A DNA stretch of 64,000 nucleotides from Yamadazyma tenuis (GCF_029203305.1 NC_089461.1:620001-684000), one strand, 5' to 3'. Positions 1-9,540 are shown, counted from the first letter of the stretch. The notes: generated by a model from the sequence alone, not told the origin. Numbers and translations are program-made.

Positions 1-243
1 GACATTCGTTGGACGTGAGAGTTATCATCAGAATTGGATCAGTGTCGCTGGGAGTGAACAGTCCACATATACTGTCAGAGAGCAATGGGTGCAAATACAA
101 CATCAGTGAATTTTTCCAAGCCAGAGGCGTTCTAATGGTCTCTGTATCTTAGTTTAATATTTGTATCCAAAAGTACCTTAAATATCCACCAATTTCCCAG
201 CCGGGACCATTCATACCATCACTACTTGAGTGCAGACAGAGAT

Positions 244-978
244 TTATGCCTCTTGCTTCCACACAAAGTCGTCCTCTATCTTCTTCTCCACAAGTTGTCT
301 GAACTCAGTAAAATTGGCACCTGCAATTTTGAACCCGTTATCCATAACTTCAAACAACTCCTGTTTGCTAAACTCACCCTTTGAATCAGCGTAGACGATT
401 TTGCTTGGCTTACTATCAACAATCGAAAACACCAACAAATGGTGGGATTTTGAGTGTATAAGGTCAGAAAGTTCAGGAGTATTTATAATCAGCTTATCCT
501 CCAGAACAGATTGGCTCACGCCGATGAACGACTCATACAAGAAGATATTGGAGTCCAACAATGCAAAGTAACAGCAATTGATGATGTCTGTAAATTCAAT
601 GTTAAATACCTTCAAATCGTCCACGGTATTTTCAAAATTGTTGATAACGACGGCGTCAGTCTCGAGGCTCAACACCTGTACGACCACCTGGATGAGTTGC
701 CTGGGATACTTGTGCCTTATAATGAGACTTGATAATATGGATCTCAACTTGTCAGTTAATAGGTTTTCTCTGGTATTGGCGGTGCCAATCGAAGGTCTCA
801 ATATAATTTCCAAACTTGCTAAATTTGGGAGTTCCTGCTTGATTTTGGGTTCTATAGGACCACTCACAGACACCAACACCTTGGTACGGCCGTTGGTGAG
901 TTCGGCAGACCCATCCACATTCTCCAAAACAGATGTTCTCAAGAGCATGGTTGAAGAAAGGTTTTTCTGGTCTTTCAT
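244..978 (-). CDS. RRP46: Exosome core subunit Rrp46 (RNase PH fold)
   Basis: The 244-residue product matches the exosome-ring protein Rrp46 along its length. It has the conserved GPIEPKIKQELP block near residue 40, followed by LEIILRPSIG and the RHKYPRQL segment. In yeasts this subunit has an RNase PH fold but is thought to be catalytically inactive; it forms part of the six-subunit ring that threads RNA to Rrp44 in nucleus and cytoplasm. The first ATG is at 978; Met11 (948) starts closer to where S. cerevisiae Rrp46 begins and is a credible alternative. The gene is divergent from PRP31 with only 32 bp between the start codons, so the two probably share a promoter or have overlapping 5' leaders. 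Confidence 0.88.
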   Translation of the reverse strand: MKDQKNLSSTMLLRTSVLENVDGSAELTNGRTKVLVSVSGPIEPKIKQELPNLASLEIILRPSIGTANTRENLLTDKLRSILSSLIIRHKYPRQLIQVVVQVLSLETDAVVINNFENTVDDLKVFNIEFTDIINCCYFALLDSNIFLYESFIGVSQSVLEDKLIINTPELSDLIHSKSHHLLVFSIVDSKPSKIVYADSKGEFSKQELFEVMDNGFKIAGANFTEFRQLVEKKIEDDFVWKQEA

Positions 979-1010
979 CGCGATGCGCGCTGGTTTATCG
1001 TTTGCACAAG

Positions 1011-2468
1011 ATGAGCTACGAAGATGACTTGATGAACGATTTCGAAAGCGGGTCAGACGCAGAAGAAGACATCCATCATGAGCAGCAAAATGACGAAGAA
1101 GACCTTGATACCAAGCTCACCAGCTTGTTGACTTCTCCTATCTCGTTGGAAAACCAACTCGGTCTGTTGGATATGGACAAGGTGGTAGATCCTACCAAAT
1201 ACCTTCAAATCATGCAATTGACATCGCTCATCCACCTGAAGTTGTCACAATTCGACTCGCAGGAGTCTGACTACCTTAAGTTGATTTCTTACTCAGACTA
1301 CGAAAACGAAGAGTACAGGTTTTTAATGCAAATCAACAAGTTGATCAATATCATTCAGTATGAACTGGGCTTTTTATTTGGGTTCATCAAGCAGAAGTAC
1401 CTGGTGGTGTTTCCGGAGCTTGTCAGTATCATCACCAACCCGGAAGATTTCATTAAAGTGGCAGAGTTGATCAAACAGGACTTGGTGAGTATTCGAGACT
1501 ATGAGCTGCATCTCAAGCAGTTCCTCACCAGCGACAAGATATTGGTGCTTATAATGAGCGGGCTCCAGAGCGTCAAAACCCAGTTCATACTTAACGAGGC
1601 CGACTTCAACGCCATTTTGAACGCCTGTACTGAGTACAAGAAGTTGCAACAGTTGCTAGCAGAGTTGTCTAGTTTCATTCGGACTAAGCTCATAAACTTT
1701 ACCCCGAATCTTTCCAGTTTACTAGGTCCCGTCACGTCAGCACAGTTGCTTATACAGACGGGATCTCTTCAGCAACTCAGCTCAACTCCGGCTTGTAATT
1801 TGGCATCTCTCGGTGTGAAAGAGCTCTCTTCCACCACCAAAAGAATCAACTCTTCCGTACAAATGGGTTACTTATACCACAACGAAATCATCAAATATCT
1901 TCCTCCCGACACCACCAAACTGGCCCTTCGGATTCTCAGCGCCAAAGTCACCCTAGCTGCCCGAATTGATCTTGCCAAATCGAGCCCCAACGGGGAATTG
2001 GGCAAAAAGTATAGGGATGAGGTAGTGGACAAGATTAATAAGCAGCTCCTACCCCCAGAGGCCTCAGGAATCAAGCCCTTGCCCAAGCCCACCGAGTTCA
2101 AGTCAAAGAGAAGAGGAGGACGAAAAGTACGTAAATTGAAGCAGAGGCTCCAGATGTCTGAAATGGCGAAGGCCCAGAATATCCTCAAGTTTGGTGAGAT
2201 GGAAGACAGTTATTTGGATGCGTTCGGCAACGAGGTCGGTATGGGGTTGAGTAAGGACCCTAGTGTGAAAGCCAATGCCAATACCAAGGCCACCATTTCC
2301 AAGGGCATGAAGTCCAGGTTGGGTAATGATAATAACGAGAAGAAACGGCATTTGGACTCGGTTCTTGATGAAGACTTTAGCTCCATCTTCCAGATGTCCA
2401 AGAAAACGACTGCTGACACCGCCTCTCCACCACTCAACAAGTGGGTAAATGGGAGTATGAAGAAGTAG
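1011..2468 (+). CDS. PRP31: U4/U6 snRNP splicing factor Prp31
   Basis: The protein is 485 residues from the ATG at 1011. It begins with an acidic stretch (YEDDLMNDFESGSDAEEDIH), followed by the helical NOSIC/Nop region. The Nop signature GSLQQLSSTPACNLASLG begins near residue 251 (the family form is GGL..LSKMPACN..LG). A basic C-terminal segment with KSKRRGGRKVRKLKQR follows. Prp31 binds the U4 snRNA 5' stem-loop with Snu13 and bridges U4/U6 to U5 in the tri-snRNP. The open frame extends upstream to 933 without an ATG, so 1011 is the natural start. Length agrees with S. cerevisiae (about 490 residues). Confidence 0.92.
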   Translation: MSYEDDLMNDFESGSDAEEDIHHEQQNDEEDLDTKLTSLLTSPISLENQLGLLDMDKVVDPTKYLQIMQLTSLIHLKLSQFDSQESDYLKLISYSDYENEEYRFLMQINKLINIIQYELGFLFGFIKQKYLVVFPELVSIITNPEDFIKVAELIKQDLVSIRDYELHLKQFLTSDKILVLIMSGLQSVKTQFILNEADFNAILNACTEYKKLQQLLAELSSFIRTKLINFTPNLSSLLGPVTSAQLLIQTGSLQQLSSTPACNLASLGVKELSSTTKRINSSVQMGYLYHNEIIKYLPPDTTKLALRILSAKVTLAARIDLAKSSPNGELGKKYRDEVVDKINKQLLPPEASGIKPLPKPTEFKSKRRGGRKVRKLKQRLQMSEMAKAQNILKFGEMEDSYLDAFGNEVGMGLSKDPSVKANANTKATISKGMKSRLGNDNNEKKRHLDSVLDEDFSSIFQMSKKTTADTASPPLNKWVNGSMKK

Positions 2469-2552
2469 TCCCTCCAGCGGTTCCTTTTGTATGTACCATA
2501 TGTAATACTATTCTACGCTTTTAGCATCTTTTGCCAGATTTCAATCGCGACT

Positions 2553-2559
2553 TGACTCA
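2553..2559. promoter_or_regulatory. Gcn4-type site (TGACTCA) upstream of VAS1
   Basis: A perfect TGACTCA heptamer lies 28 bp before the first VAS1 ATG. This is the Gcn4/AP-1 consensus, and tRNA synthetase genes are common general-amino-acid-control targets. Its closeness to the long-form ATG means it could only work upstream of transcripts starting beyond it, such as a short cytosolic-form mRNA. Function is inferred. Confidence 0.4.
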
Positions 2560-2586
2560 TTGGCAAAATTTTTTTTTCAGCATTAT

Positions 2587-5500
2587 ATGATAATAAGCTT
2601 ATTCAGGAGGAATCTCAAGTATAATTTATTTTCGTATAAGCCCTATAGTTACATCCGAGTAGTCACCCGAACTTATAAGTACACAGCCTGCCGAATGTCT
2701 GAGGAACCAAAGCACCTTGAACCGGTGAGTGCTCAAGAGCCTCCCAAGAAAGAAAAGACAGCTAAAGAATTGGAAAAAGAACGGAAAAAAGCCGAAAAAT
2801 TGGCCAAGTTTAATGCAAAAAAGGCCAAACAAGCTGAAGATTCCGCTTCTAGTAAAGATAAGGTTGAAAAGAAACCCAAAAAAGAAAAGAAGGTGGTGGA
2901 ACCAGCTCCTGAATTTGATGATAAAACCGTTCCTGGTGAGAAGAAGATATTAGTATCATTGGATGATCCAGCATTCAAGGCCTACAGCCCCAAAAACGTC
3001 GAAAGCTCATGGTACCAATGGTGGCTCAAAGAAGGAGTGTTCGACCCCGAATTTGATGCCAATGGAGATATTAAACCTGAAGGTTTATTCTCCATTCCTA
3101 GTCCTCCACCAAACGTTACTGGTGCTTTGCACATTGGACATGCTTTGACCGTTTCGTTACAGGACGCTTTGATTAGGTACAACAGAATGTTGGGGAAGAC
3201 CGTTTTATACGTTCCTGGTTTCGATCATGCTGGTATTGCAACCCAATCAGTTATTGAAAAGAGAATTTGGGCCCAAGAAAAGAAAACCAGACATGATTAT
3301 GGAAGAGAGCCATTTATCCAAAAGGTGTGGGAGTGGAAAGAAGTGTATCATGCCCGTATCAAGGACCAATTCATGAAGTTAGGTGCTTCGTACGACTGGT
3401 CCAAAGAAGCGTTTACCTTGAGTCCCGAATTGACGAAGGCTGTAAATGAAGCTTTTGTCAGATTACACGAAGACGGAACCATCTACAGAGCCAATAGATT
3501 GGTCAACTGGTGTGTGAAGTTGAATACTGCCATCTCCAACTTGGAAGTTGACAATAAAACCATCACTGGTAGAACTTTGTTGTCTGTTCCTGGGTACGAA
3601 AAGAAGGTTGAGTTTGGTACTTTAACTTACTTCGCGTACCAGGTTGAAGGCAGTGATGAAAAGCTTGTGGTTGCCACCACCAGACCAGAAACCATCTTTG
3701 GTGATACTGCCGTGGCTGTGCATCCAGATGATGCTCGTTACAAGCATTTACACGGTAAATACGTTATCCACCCATTTGTTGACAGAAAGCTTCCAATTAT
3801 CACTGATGGTGAAACTGTCGACATGGAATTTGGTACGGGTGCTGTGAAAATCACTCCTGCCCATGATCAGAATGATTATGACACTGGTAAGAGAAACAAC
3901 TTGGAGTTCATCAATATCTACACGGATGAAGGTTTGTTGAACGCAAAGTGTGGTCCCGAATGGGAAGGTACCAAGAGATTCGATGCCAGATACAAGGTTA
4001 TTGAAGAGTTGAAGAGTAAGGGCTTATTTGTCGAACAAAAGGATAACGAAATGGCCATTCCAATCTGCTCCAGGTCCGGAGATGTGATTGAACCATTATT
4101 GAAACCTCAGTGGTGGGTCAACCAGCTGGAAATGGCCAAGGCTGCTATTGAAGTGGTCAAGAGTGGTGAATTGAAAATCACACCAAAGGTGTCTGAAGCT
4201 GACTACTTCAGATGGTTGGAAAACATTCAGGATTGGTGTATCTCCCGTCAATTGTGGTGGGGTCACAGATGTCCAGTATACTTTGTGAACATCGAAGGTG
4301 AAAAGAACGACAGAATGAGCAATGACTTCTGGGTCAGTGGAAGAGACGAACAAGAAGCTCTTGAAAAGGCTACTAAGAAGTTTGCTGGTAAGAAGTTCAC
4401 TTTAGAACAAGACGAAGATGTATTGGATACCTGGTTTTCGTCTGGATTGTGGCCATTCTCTATTTTGGGATGGCCCAACCAAACTGTTGATATGGAAAAG
4501 TTCTTCCCTATGTCGTTGTTGGAAACCGGCTGGGATATCTTGTTCTTCTGGGTCACTAGAATGGTGTTGTTAGGAGTGAAGTTGACTGGAAAGTCTCCAT
4601 TCTCCGAAGTGTTCTGCCACTCTTTGGTCAGAGATGCTCAAGGTAGGAAGATGTCCAAGTCTTTGGGTAACGTCATCGACCCTAGTGATGTGATCTCTGG
4701 TATCAGCTTGCAAGCATTACACGATCAATTGCTCGGTGGTAACTTGGATGCTAAGGAATTGAAGAAGGCCATAGAAGGGCAGAAATTGTCGTATCCAAAG
4801 GGTATCCCTGAATGTGGTACGGATGCCTTGAGGTTTGCTTTGTGTTCCTATACCACTGGTGGAAGAGACATTAACTTGGATATTTTGAGAGTTGAAGGTT
4901 ACAGAAAGTTCTGTAACAAGATCTACCAAGCTACCAAGTTTGTTTTGGGAAGATTGGGTCCTGATTACGTTCCCCCAGCTTCTTCCAAGTTGACTGGTAA
5001 CGAATCATTGGTGGAACAGTGGATTTTACACAAATTGACCAAGGCTTCTCAGGCCATCAACAAACAATTTGAAGCAAGAGAATTCTTCGAAGCCACAAAC
5101 TCTGTCTACAACTTCTGGTACGACTTGTGTGATGTTTATATTGAAAACTCCAAGGCCTTGATCCAAGACGGTTCTGATGTACAAAAGAAGTCTGCTCAGG
5201 ACACATTGTACACTTGTATCGACGGGGCATTGAGAATGATACACCCATTCATGCCATTTGTCACCGAGGAAATGTTCCAAAGATTACCAAGAAGAGAAGG
5301 TGAAACCATCAAGTCTATTGTGAAGGCTCCTTACCCTCAATATATTAAGGAGTTTGATAATGAAAAGGCTTTGGATGCTTACAATTTGATCCTTGAAATT
5401 GCCAAGGGAGCCAGATCCGTGTTGGCACAATATAACATCTTGAAGAATGCTAAGGTGTACGTTGAATGCCAGGACTCCCAAATTTTGGCTATTGCAGACC

Positions 5501-5850
5501 TGCAAAAAGAATCGATTGTTTCTTTGATCAAGGGTGTGGAAACCATCAAGGTTGTCTCTTCCGGTGCTGAAGTCGAGTCTGGTTGTGCTTTGCAGTCTAT
5601 CAACAAGCAATGCACTGTGCATGTATTGGTAAAGGGACAAATCGATTTGGATGCAGAAATTACCAAGGTGGAAAAGAAGTTGACTACTATCAAGGACCTC
5701 AACAAGAAGAACGAAGAAGCCATTGCCAAATTTTCTGAAAAGACCAAACCTGCTGCCAAAGAGTTAGCGTTCAAGAAATCTGAAAACTACGCTGCCGAGA
5801 TCGAAGGCTACGAACAGACCATTGAAATCTTACAGAAGTTGAAGTTGTAA
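2587..5850 (+). CDS. VAS1: Valyl-tRNA synthetase, dual mitochondrial/cytosolic
   Basis: This class Ia synthetase charges tRNA-Val. HIGH lies at residues 182-185 (GALHIGH) and KMSKS at 688-692, with DTWFSSGLWP, the editing domain with TTRPETIFGDTAV, and a C-terminal coiled coil. There are two in-frame starts. The ATG at 2587 gives 1087 residues with a basic, hydroxylated N-terminus (MIISLFRRNLK...) typical of a mitochondrial presequence. The ATG at 2695 (MSEEPKHLEP) gives a 1051-residue cytosolic form with a Lys-rich extension. S. cerevisiae VAS1 is known to make both forms from two AUGs. The frame is open back to a TTG at 2560. The CTG at 4126 lies where baker's yeast has Ser. Confidence 0.97.
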   Translation: MIISLFRRNLKYNLFSYKPYSYIRVVTRTYKYTACRMSEEPKHLEPVSAQEPPKKEKTAKELEKERKKAEKLAKFNAKKAKQAEDSASSKDKVEKKPKKEKKVVEPAPEFDDKTVPGEKKILVSLDDPAFKAYSPKNVESSWYQWWLKEGVFDPEFDANGDIKPEGLFSIPSPPPNVTGALHIGHALTVSLQDALIRYNRMLGKTVLYVPGFDHAGIATQSVIEKRIWAQEKKTRHDYGREPFIQKVWEWKEVYHARIKDQFMKLGASYDWSKEAFTLSPELTKAVNEAFVRLHEDGTIYRANRLVNWCVKLNTAISNLEVDNKTITGRTLLSVPGYEKKVEFGTLTYFAYQVEGSDEKLVVATTRPETIFGDTAVAVHPDDARYKHLHGKYVIHPFVDRKLPIITDGETVDMEFGTGAVKITPAHDQNDYDTGKRNNLEFINIYTDEGLLNAKCGPEWEGTKRFDARYKVIEELKSKGLFVEQKDNEMAIPICSRSGDVIEPLLKPQWWVNQLEMAKAAIEVVKSGELKITPKVSEADYFRWLENIQDWCISRQLWWGHRCPVYFVNIEGEKNDRMSNDFWVSGRDEQEALEKATKKFAGKKFTLEQDEDVLDTWFSSGLWPFSILGWPNQTVDMEKFFPMSLLETGWDILFFWVTRMVLLGVKLTGKSPFSEVFCHSLVRDAQGRKMSKSLGNVIDPSDVISGISLQALHDQLLGGNLDAKELKKAIEGQKLSYPKGIPECGTDALRFALCSYTTGGRDINLDILRVEGYRKFCNKIYQATKFVLGRLGPDYVPPASSKLTGNESLVEQWILHKLTKASQAINKQFEAREFFEATNSVYNFWYDLCDVYIENSKALIQDGSDVQKKSAQDTLYTCIDGALRMIHPFMPFVTEEMFQRLPRREGETIKSIVKAPYPQYIKEFDNEKALDAYNLILEIAKGARSVLAQYNILKNAKVYVECQDSQILAIADLQKESIVSLIKGVETIKVVSSGAEVESGCALQSINKQCTVHVLVKGQIDLDAEITKVEKKLTTIKDLNKKNEEAIAKFSEKTKPAAKELAFKKSENYAAEIEGYEQTIEILQKLKL

Positions 5851-5886
5851 ATAATTAGAGAGAATATAATTAAGTGGATTCATTAC

Positions 5887-7452
5887 TCAACTCTTGCTGC
5901 TCTTGTCCTCAGCGTCAACAGCCTCAACGATAACATTCTCTTCGTCTTCCCCGTAATGGGCGGTTCCAATTCTCACATCCGTGTGCAACACTCCATCAAA
6001 CACTTCGTCAATTTCTTCCAAAGATAACCCCTTGGTTTCCACAAAAGAAAAGTAGATGATGACCGCTTGCACAATGTTGTAGCAAGCATTAATGATGTAG
6101 AACTTCCATGAAATGGCATCCATAGCAAGTGGAATCACGTACTGGTTAAAGAACCCAAATCCAAATGTCACAATCTGAGAAAAGGCCATACCTTTTGTTC
6201 TGATGGAGTAGTTCACTATTTCAACCGGGTAGGAAACACACAACGGAGTGAAGGAGAAAGAATACACGGCAGAGAACAAGTAAACCAAGAAAATCACGGC
6301 GTTGGTACCGTTGGTGCTGTGTCCATCTGAATATAATTTGACTAATCCACCCATCAAGAACAAAGTAATAGCCATCAAATTAGTGGACCAGAACAAAATG
6401 GGCACTCTTCCCCAGCCGTCAGTAAAATAGGAACCAGCAATAGCAAAGAAGAGGTTCACTACTTGCATTGTCAAGTTTATGACAATCTGCTTTCTGGTGG
6501 AGGTGATACCAGCATAATCTAAGAAAAGACCAAGGTAGGTGCTGACTATATTGGTTCCGCAAAGCATAGAAAATACCCCCATCCAGAAGATAATCCACAC
6601 TCTTTTTCTGTTTCCTGGAGTTCTTAACATATCCAACCAGCCAATGTTGGATTCTTTCTCGTACTGTAATGTCTGACGGATTTCTTCAAATTCAGCTTCG
6701 ACTAATGGTGTTCTCTCTCCATTTCCGTGGTATCTGATGAGCACTTTCAATGCCTCATCAGGACGATCAGTGTAGACCAAAAACCGAGGGGTTTCAGGAA
6801 TAAATGCCAAAAGTGGCAACACCAATACAGAAGGAGTGATCTGCCACAAAGAGATTCCTCTCCAGGCCCAGGAGTCTGATCTTGTGTATGTTCCTAACGC
6901 AATTCCAGTGGTGATAATGGCTGCAAAATACCAAGAAGACATGTAAATTCCCGAAACAAGGCCTCTATTCTGAGGCTTGGCAAGTTCTGCGACGTAAGTA
7001 GGTGCGGCAACTGCATTTACCGTCACTGCTATTCCGATGATAATTCTAGCAATCACAAACATGGCTCTGTTCTGTGCAGCTGTTTGCAAGGCTACACCAA
7101 CAAAGGTGATCAAACAACTAATAAGAATACCACCTTTTCTCCCAACCAGTTTGAGGTCGATGAGCTGGGAAGCAAAAAAACCTCCAACCACAGACCCGAT
7201 GTTAATTGCAGCAGAGAACAATCCTTCGTAGTTTGCATCCAAGTCAAAGTATTCTATATACTGGTCGATAATGTTTAAGTTGTTCATCATCGATTGATCC
7301 ACTCCCATGGTGGCCCCATTGATGGTGGCACATATTATGGGCACAAGATCTAACAAAACAACCATTGGGAGATTTACAAAATTGTCGGTGTCTACCAGTA
7401 ATATACTAAACACCAGAGATAAGAAACATGATCGGAAAATTAATCTGCACAT
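5887..7452 (-). CDS. MFS sugar-porter family transporter
   Basis: This is a twelve-helix sugar porter of the fungal hexose/lactose-permease type. It has LVGRKGG after helix 2, YVAELAKPQNRGLVSG, PETPRFLVY before the central loop, and the terminal ETKGLSLEEIDEVFDG signature. It should be a plasma-membrane proton-linked or facilitative carrier; the substrate is unknown. The start is uncertain: the frame is open to 7500, but that codon is TTG. The ATG at 7452 gives 521 residues with a hydrophobic, Cys-containing leader; the ATG at 7365 gives a shorter form starting just before helix 1. It is divergent from a nucleoside hydrolase and convergent with VAS1 (36 bp gap). The pairing suggests import of a nucleoside, ribose or related sugar (inference). 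Confidence 0.85.
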   Translation of the reverse strand: MCRLIFRSCFLSLVFSILLVDTDNFVNLPMVVLLDLVPIICATINGATMGVDQSMMNNLNIIDQYIEYFDLDANYEGLFSAAINIGSVVGGFFASQLIDLKLVGRKGGILISCLITFVGVALQTAAQNRAMFVIARIIIGIAVTVNAVAAPTYVAELAKPQNRGLVSGIYMSSWYFAAIITTGIALGTYTRSDSWAWRGISLWQITPSVLVLPLLAFIPETPRFLVYTDRPDEALKVLIRYHGNGERTPLVEAEFEEIRQTLQYEKESNIGWLDMLRTPGNRKRVWIIFWMGVFSMLCGTNIVSTYLGLFLDYAGITSTRKQIVINLTMQVVNLFFAIAGSYFTDGWGRVPILFWSTNLMAITLFLMGGLVKLYSDGHSTNGTNAVIFLVYLFSAVYSFSFTPLCVSYPVEIVNYSIRTKGMAFSQIVTFGFGFFNQYVIPLAMDAISWKFYIINACYNIVQAVIIYFSFVETKGLSLEEIDEVFDGVLHTDVRIGTAHYGEDEENVIVEAVDAEDKSSKS

Positions 7453-7466
7453 CGGCTTTTCAAACG

Positions 7467-7491
7467 CGGATCCCGATCGGAGCTTCCGCCG
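7467..7491. promoter_or_regulatory. CGG/CCG inverted repeats between transporter and nucleosidase
   Basis: Between the divergent transporter and nucleoside hydrolase lie CGG-N3-CCG (7467-7475) and CGG-N5-CCG (7478-7488), with a further CCG at 7489-7491. Paired CGG/CCG triplets are the usual half-sites of Zn(II)2Cys6 regulators. The cluster is 15-39 bp from the transporter ATG at 7452 and 59-83 bp from the hydrolase ATG, so one regulator could serve both genes. Confidence 0.4.
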
Positions 7492-7549
7492 ATTACTCAA
7501 ACTGATTACTTAAAAGCCACTAAAGCCATTCAAATGAAAAATCCCCAAA

Positions 7550-8527
7550 ATGTCACCGCGCAAAGTCATAATTGACACCGACCCAGGAATTGATGACTCT
7601 TCGGCATTGATGTTGGCGTTAGCCCCAGGGAACCTTGATGTCAAGGCTATCACCACTGTTTCTGGAAATTTATTGGCATCCACTTGCACCAAAAATGCCA
7701 AAAAAGTATTATCGTTATTGGGAAAAGCGGATATTCCGATGGGTCAAGGTCCAGAAAAACCCATAGCCCGCCCGTTTCCGCGAGACCCATTCTTTCATGG
7801 TTCGGATGGATTGGCCGATTTGAATATGCCTGATTTGGAAAAGAGCGGCTGGGAAAATATATCTCCTGAGGTTGCGTACGCACCAGATTTAATTGTAGAT
7901 ACCGTCAACCAACACGAAGGAGATATAACGTTCATTGCCCTTGGACCTTTGACGAATTTGGCGTTAGCATGCTTGAAGGATCCTCAATTGCCGCAAAAAA
8001 TCTCCAAAGTGATCATTATCGGAGGTTCATTTGGGTTCAATTCGGTTGAGGCATTACATGCTACTGGAGATAATCCAGTGAGTGAATGGAATATTTACGT
8101 GGATCCCGAAGCGGCGGATTTCGTCTTTAAAGCCGATTTTAATTTGACGGCGATTGGAATGGATATATTCTGTCAGCCGTGTATTGCCATGAACCAACAG
8201 CATAGAATTGCGTTGAAAGGTAGCAAGTCGCCGGCTGCAAAATTTGTCATGGGCGTTTTAGAATTCTTGAGCAGCAGAGGCCAGGGTGATTACTGTGCTT
8301 TGATAGACGCTTTAGCGGTGGCATATGCCATCGATGAGAGTATTATGACCACGCAGAAGGTGGATGTGGCGGTGGAGTGTGAGAGTAAATTGTCACTCGG
8401 GCAGATTATTGTTGACCGCAGAAAGAACTTCAAGTGGGAAGGGTTGCCAACAATTGACGCGGTGGATACGGTGGATGGAGAGAAGTACCTTGAGATATTG
8501 GTGGGGAGTTTTCTTCGTATAGAGTAG
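7550..8527 (+). CDS. Inosine-uridine preferring nucleoside hydrolase
   Basis: The 325-residue product belongs to the IUNH family, which cleaves N-ribosides into base and ribose. It has the family's Ca2+-binding DTDPGIDD near residue 10, then ALGPLTNLALA, IIIGGSFGF, and the NPVSEWNIYVDPEAA block that binds the nucleoside ribose. The late acidic ALIDALAVA supplies the second metal contact. The length is normal. S. cerevisiae Urh1 is a member of the same family, but strict orthology is not shown. No signal peptide is seen, so it should be cytosolic. A 13-residue out-of-frame upstream ORF (7534-7575) overlaps the start. Its divergent neighbour is a sugar-type MFS transporter. Confidence 0.9.
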   Translation: MSPRKVIIDTDPGIDDSSALMLALAPGNLDVKAITTVSGNLLASTCTKNAKKVLSLLGKADIPMGQGPEKPIARPFPRDPFFHGSDGLADLNMPDLEKSGWENISPEVAYAPDLIVDTVNQHEGDITFIALGPLTNLALACLKDPQLPQKISKVIIIGGSFGFNSVEALHATGDNPVSEWNIYVDPEAADFVFKADFNLTAIGMDIFCQPCIAMNQQHRIALKGSKSPAAKFVMGVLEFLSSRGQGDYCALIDALAVAYAIDESIMTTQKVDVAVECESKLSLGQIIVDRRKNFKWEGLPTIDAVDTVDGEKYLEILVGSFLRIE

Positions 8528-9041
8528 AATCGTGCAGTTGTATCTGCTGTTAATAAATGTCTCAGACCTCATTTTGAAACATAACACCGGGAAAGTAGAG
8601 GGAGTTGGTGTCTGGGTCCATTGATAGGTTTGGCCGAGAGATCGTGAGTAATCTACATTCGGACACAAAAGATGTTAGTTTTGTGATATCCACATTTGGG
8701 CACAAAAGTTCTTTCTGAACACTTTGGTGGTATCTGCAAAAGCTGTCAAATGTGAAAAGGGTCAGTAACCTCAGGCTCGGTGGTTTAATTCGCAGACGAT
8801 CTACACAGTCGCTCAACTATTAATCGACATAATAGTGTTCAATGAAATAGTGATCCAATAGTCTCCACTGAAGTGTCATTAAGACTCGCAGACATATCTT
8901 TTGACCGCCACATTTACTGACTTCTCTTACCAGGAAGACCAAGTCCAATGTTGTAAGATCCAGGAAATTGTCGTTAATGATCAATTCATAATCACAATTA
9001 CATGTGCATTGCCGAGGAGTGGATCATGGACCAGACACGCT

Positions 9042-9437
9042 AGGGGGAAGGGTTTCATGCAGGGCCTGGTCCCATGGCGGTGACAGGCACTATGCGCCCT
9101 CCCGTTATAGCCATCCGTGGTGAAATTGATTAGCAGTGCGACAGCCGAAAGGGGTGCGAAAGCACCCACTCAATCCTCCCATCTCATTCGACATTGCCCC
9201 CTCGGGTCCCAGACCCCTGCTCGTGACCGCACCGGTCTGGGTTTGTTCGTGACCCCTCTGCCCCTTTTTTTGGCAGGTGTTTGTGTTTGTGGGCAAAATA
9301 GTAACGGCAAAGGGCTGCCAACAATAGAACAATCCGGCCAATATGCAGGTATTCCAAGTGGTTCATTGAAATTCACCCTGCTGGTGGAACAGGACCAAAG
9401 ATACGTGTGGAACCATCTATTTGCAGGAGCGCCCCCT
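9042..9437. promoter_or_regulatory. Cluster of stress-response elements (CCCCT/AGGGG)
   Basis: CCCCT or its complement AGGGG occurs at about 9042, 9150, 9198, 9214, 9253, 9261 and 9433, all within 500 bp upstream of the 9541 ATG. This pentamer is the STRE core bound by Msn2/Msn4-class zinc-finger factors in yeasts. Seven copies in one promoter suggest strong stress or stationary-phase induction (inference). Confidence 0.5.
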
Positions 9438-9465
9438 CAATTGTCGACATTCCTTATCCGTGATC

Positions 9466-9474
9466 TATAAAAGG
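9466..9474 (+). promoter_or_regulatory. TATA box (TATAAAAGG)
   Basis: A near-ideal TATAAAAGG lies 75 bp upstream of the 9541 ATG. In yeasts, TATA-containing promoters with STREs are typical of strongly inducible stress genes. Confidence 0.6.
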
Positions 9475-9540
9475 TAGCCGATTCCTCAACTAGATTTTTT
9501 CCCCAACATACTTTAAGTTTGCACTACACTTTATAACACA

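Larger units (their letters stand above)
8528..9540. other. 1-kb intergenic region, mainly promoter of the 59-aa gene
   Basis: No convincing coding sequence or RNA gene is seen. Open frames here are short, GC-skewed and lack recognisable protein features. The left part holds an imperfect repeat, ACATTCGGACACAAAAG near 8656 and ACATTTGGGCACAAAAG near 8691. The right part (9042-9474) contains many CCCCT/AGGGG stress elements and a TATA box and most likely drives the downstream small gene. Confidence 0.6.

Noticed and set aside
1..243. Search for an RNA gene or partial coding exon at the window start
   Set aside because: No paired boxes, cloverleaf or open frame with protein features could be seen in this short stretch.
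2489..2580. Possible 5'-leader intron before VAS1 (GTATGT at 2489, poly-T-CAG ending at 2580)
   Set aside because: No TACTAAC-type branch point lies between the two, unlike every accepted intron here.
9117..9470. 117-codon plus-strand frame upstream of the small stress gene
   Set aside because: Composition is GC-biased and promoter-like, it contains the stress elements, and no protein feature is seen.
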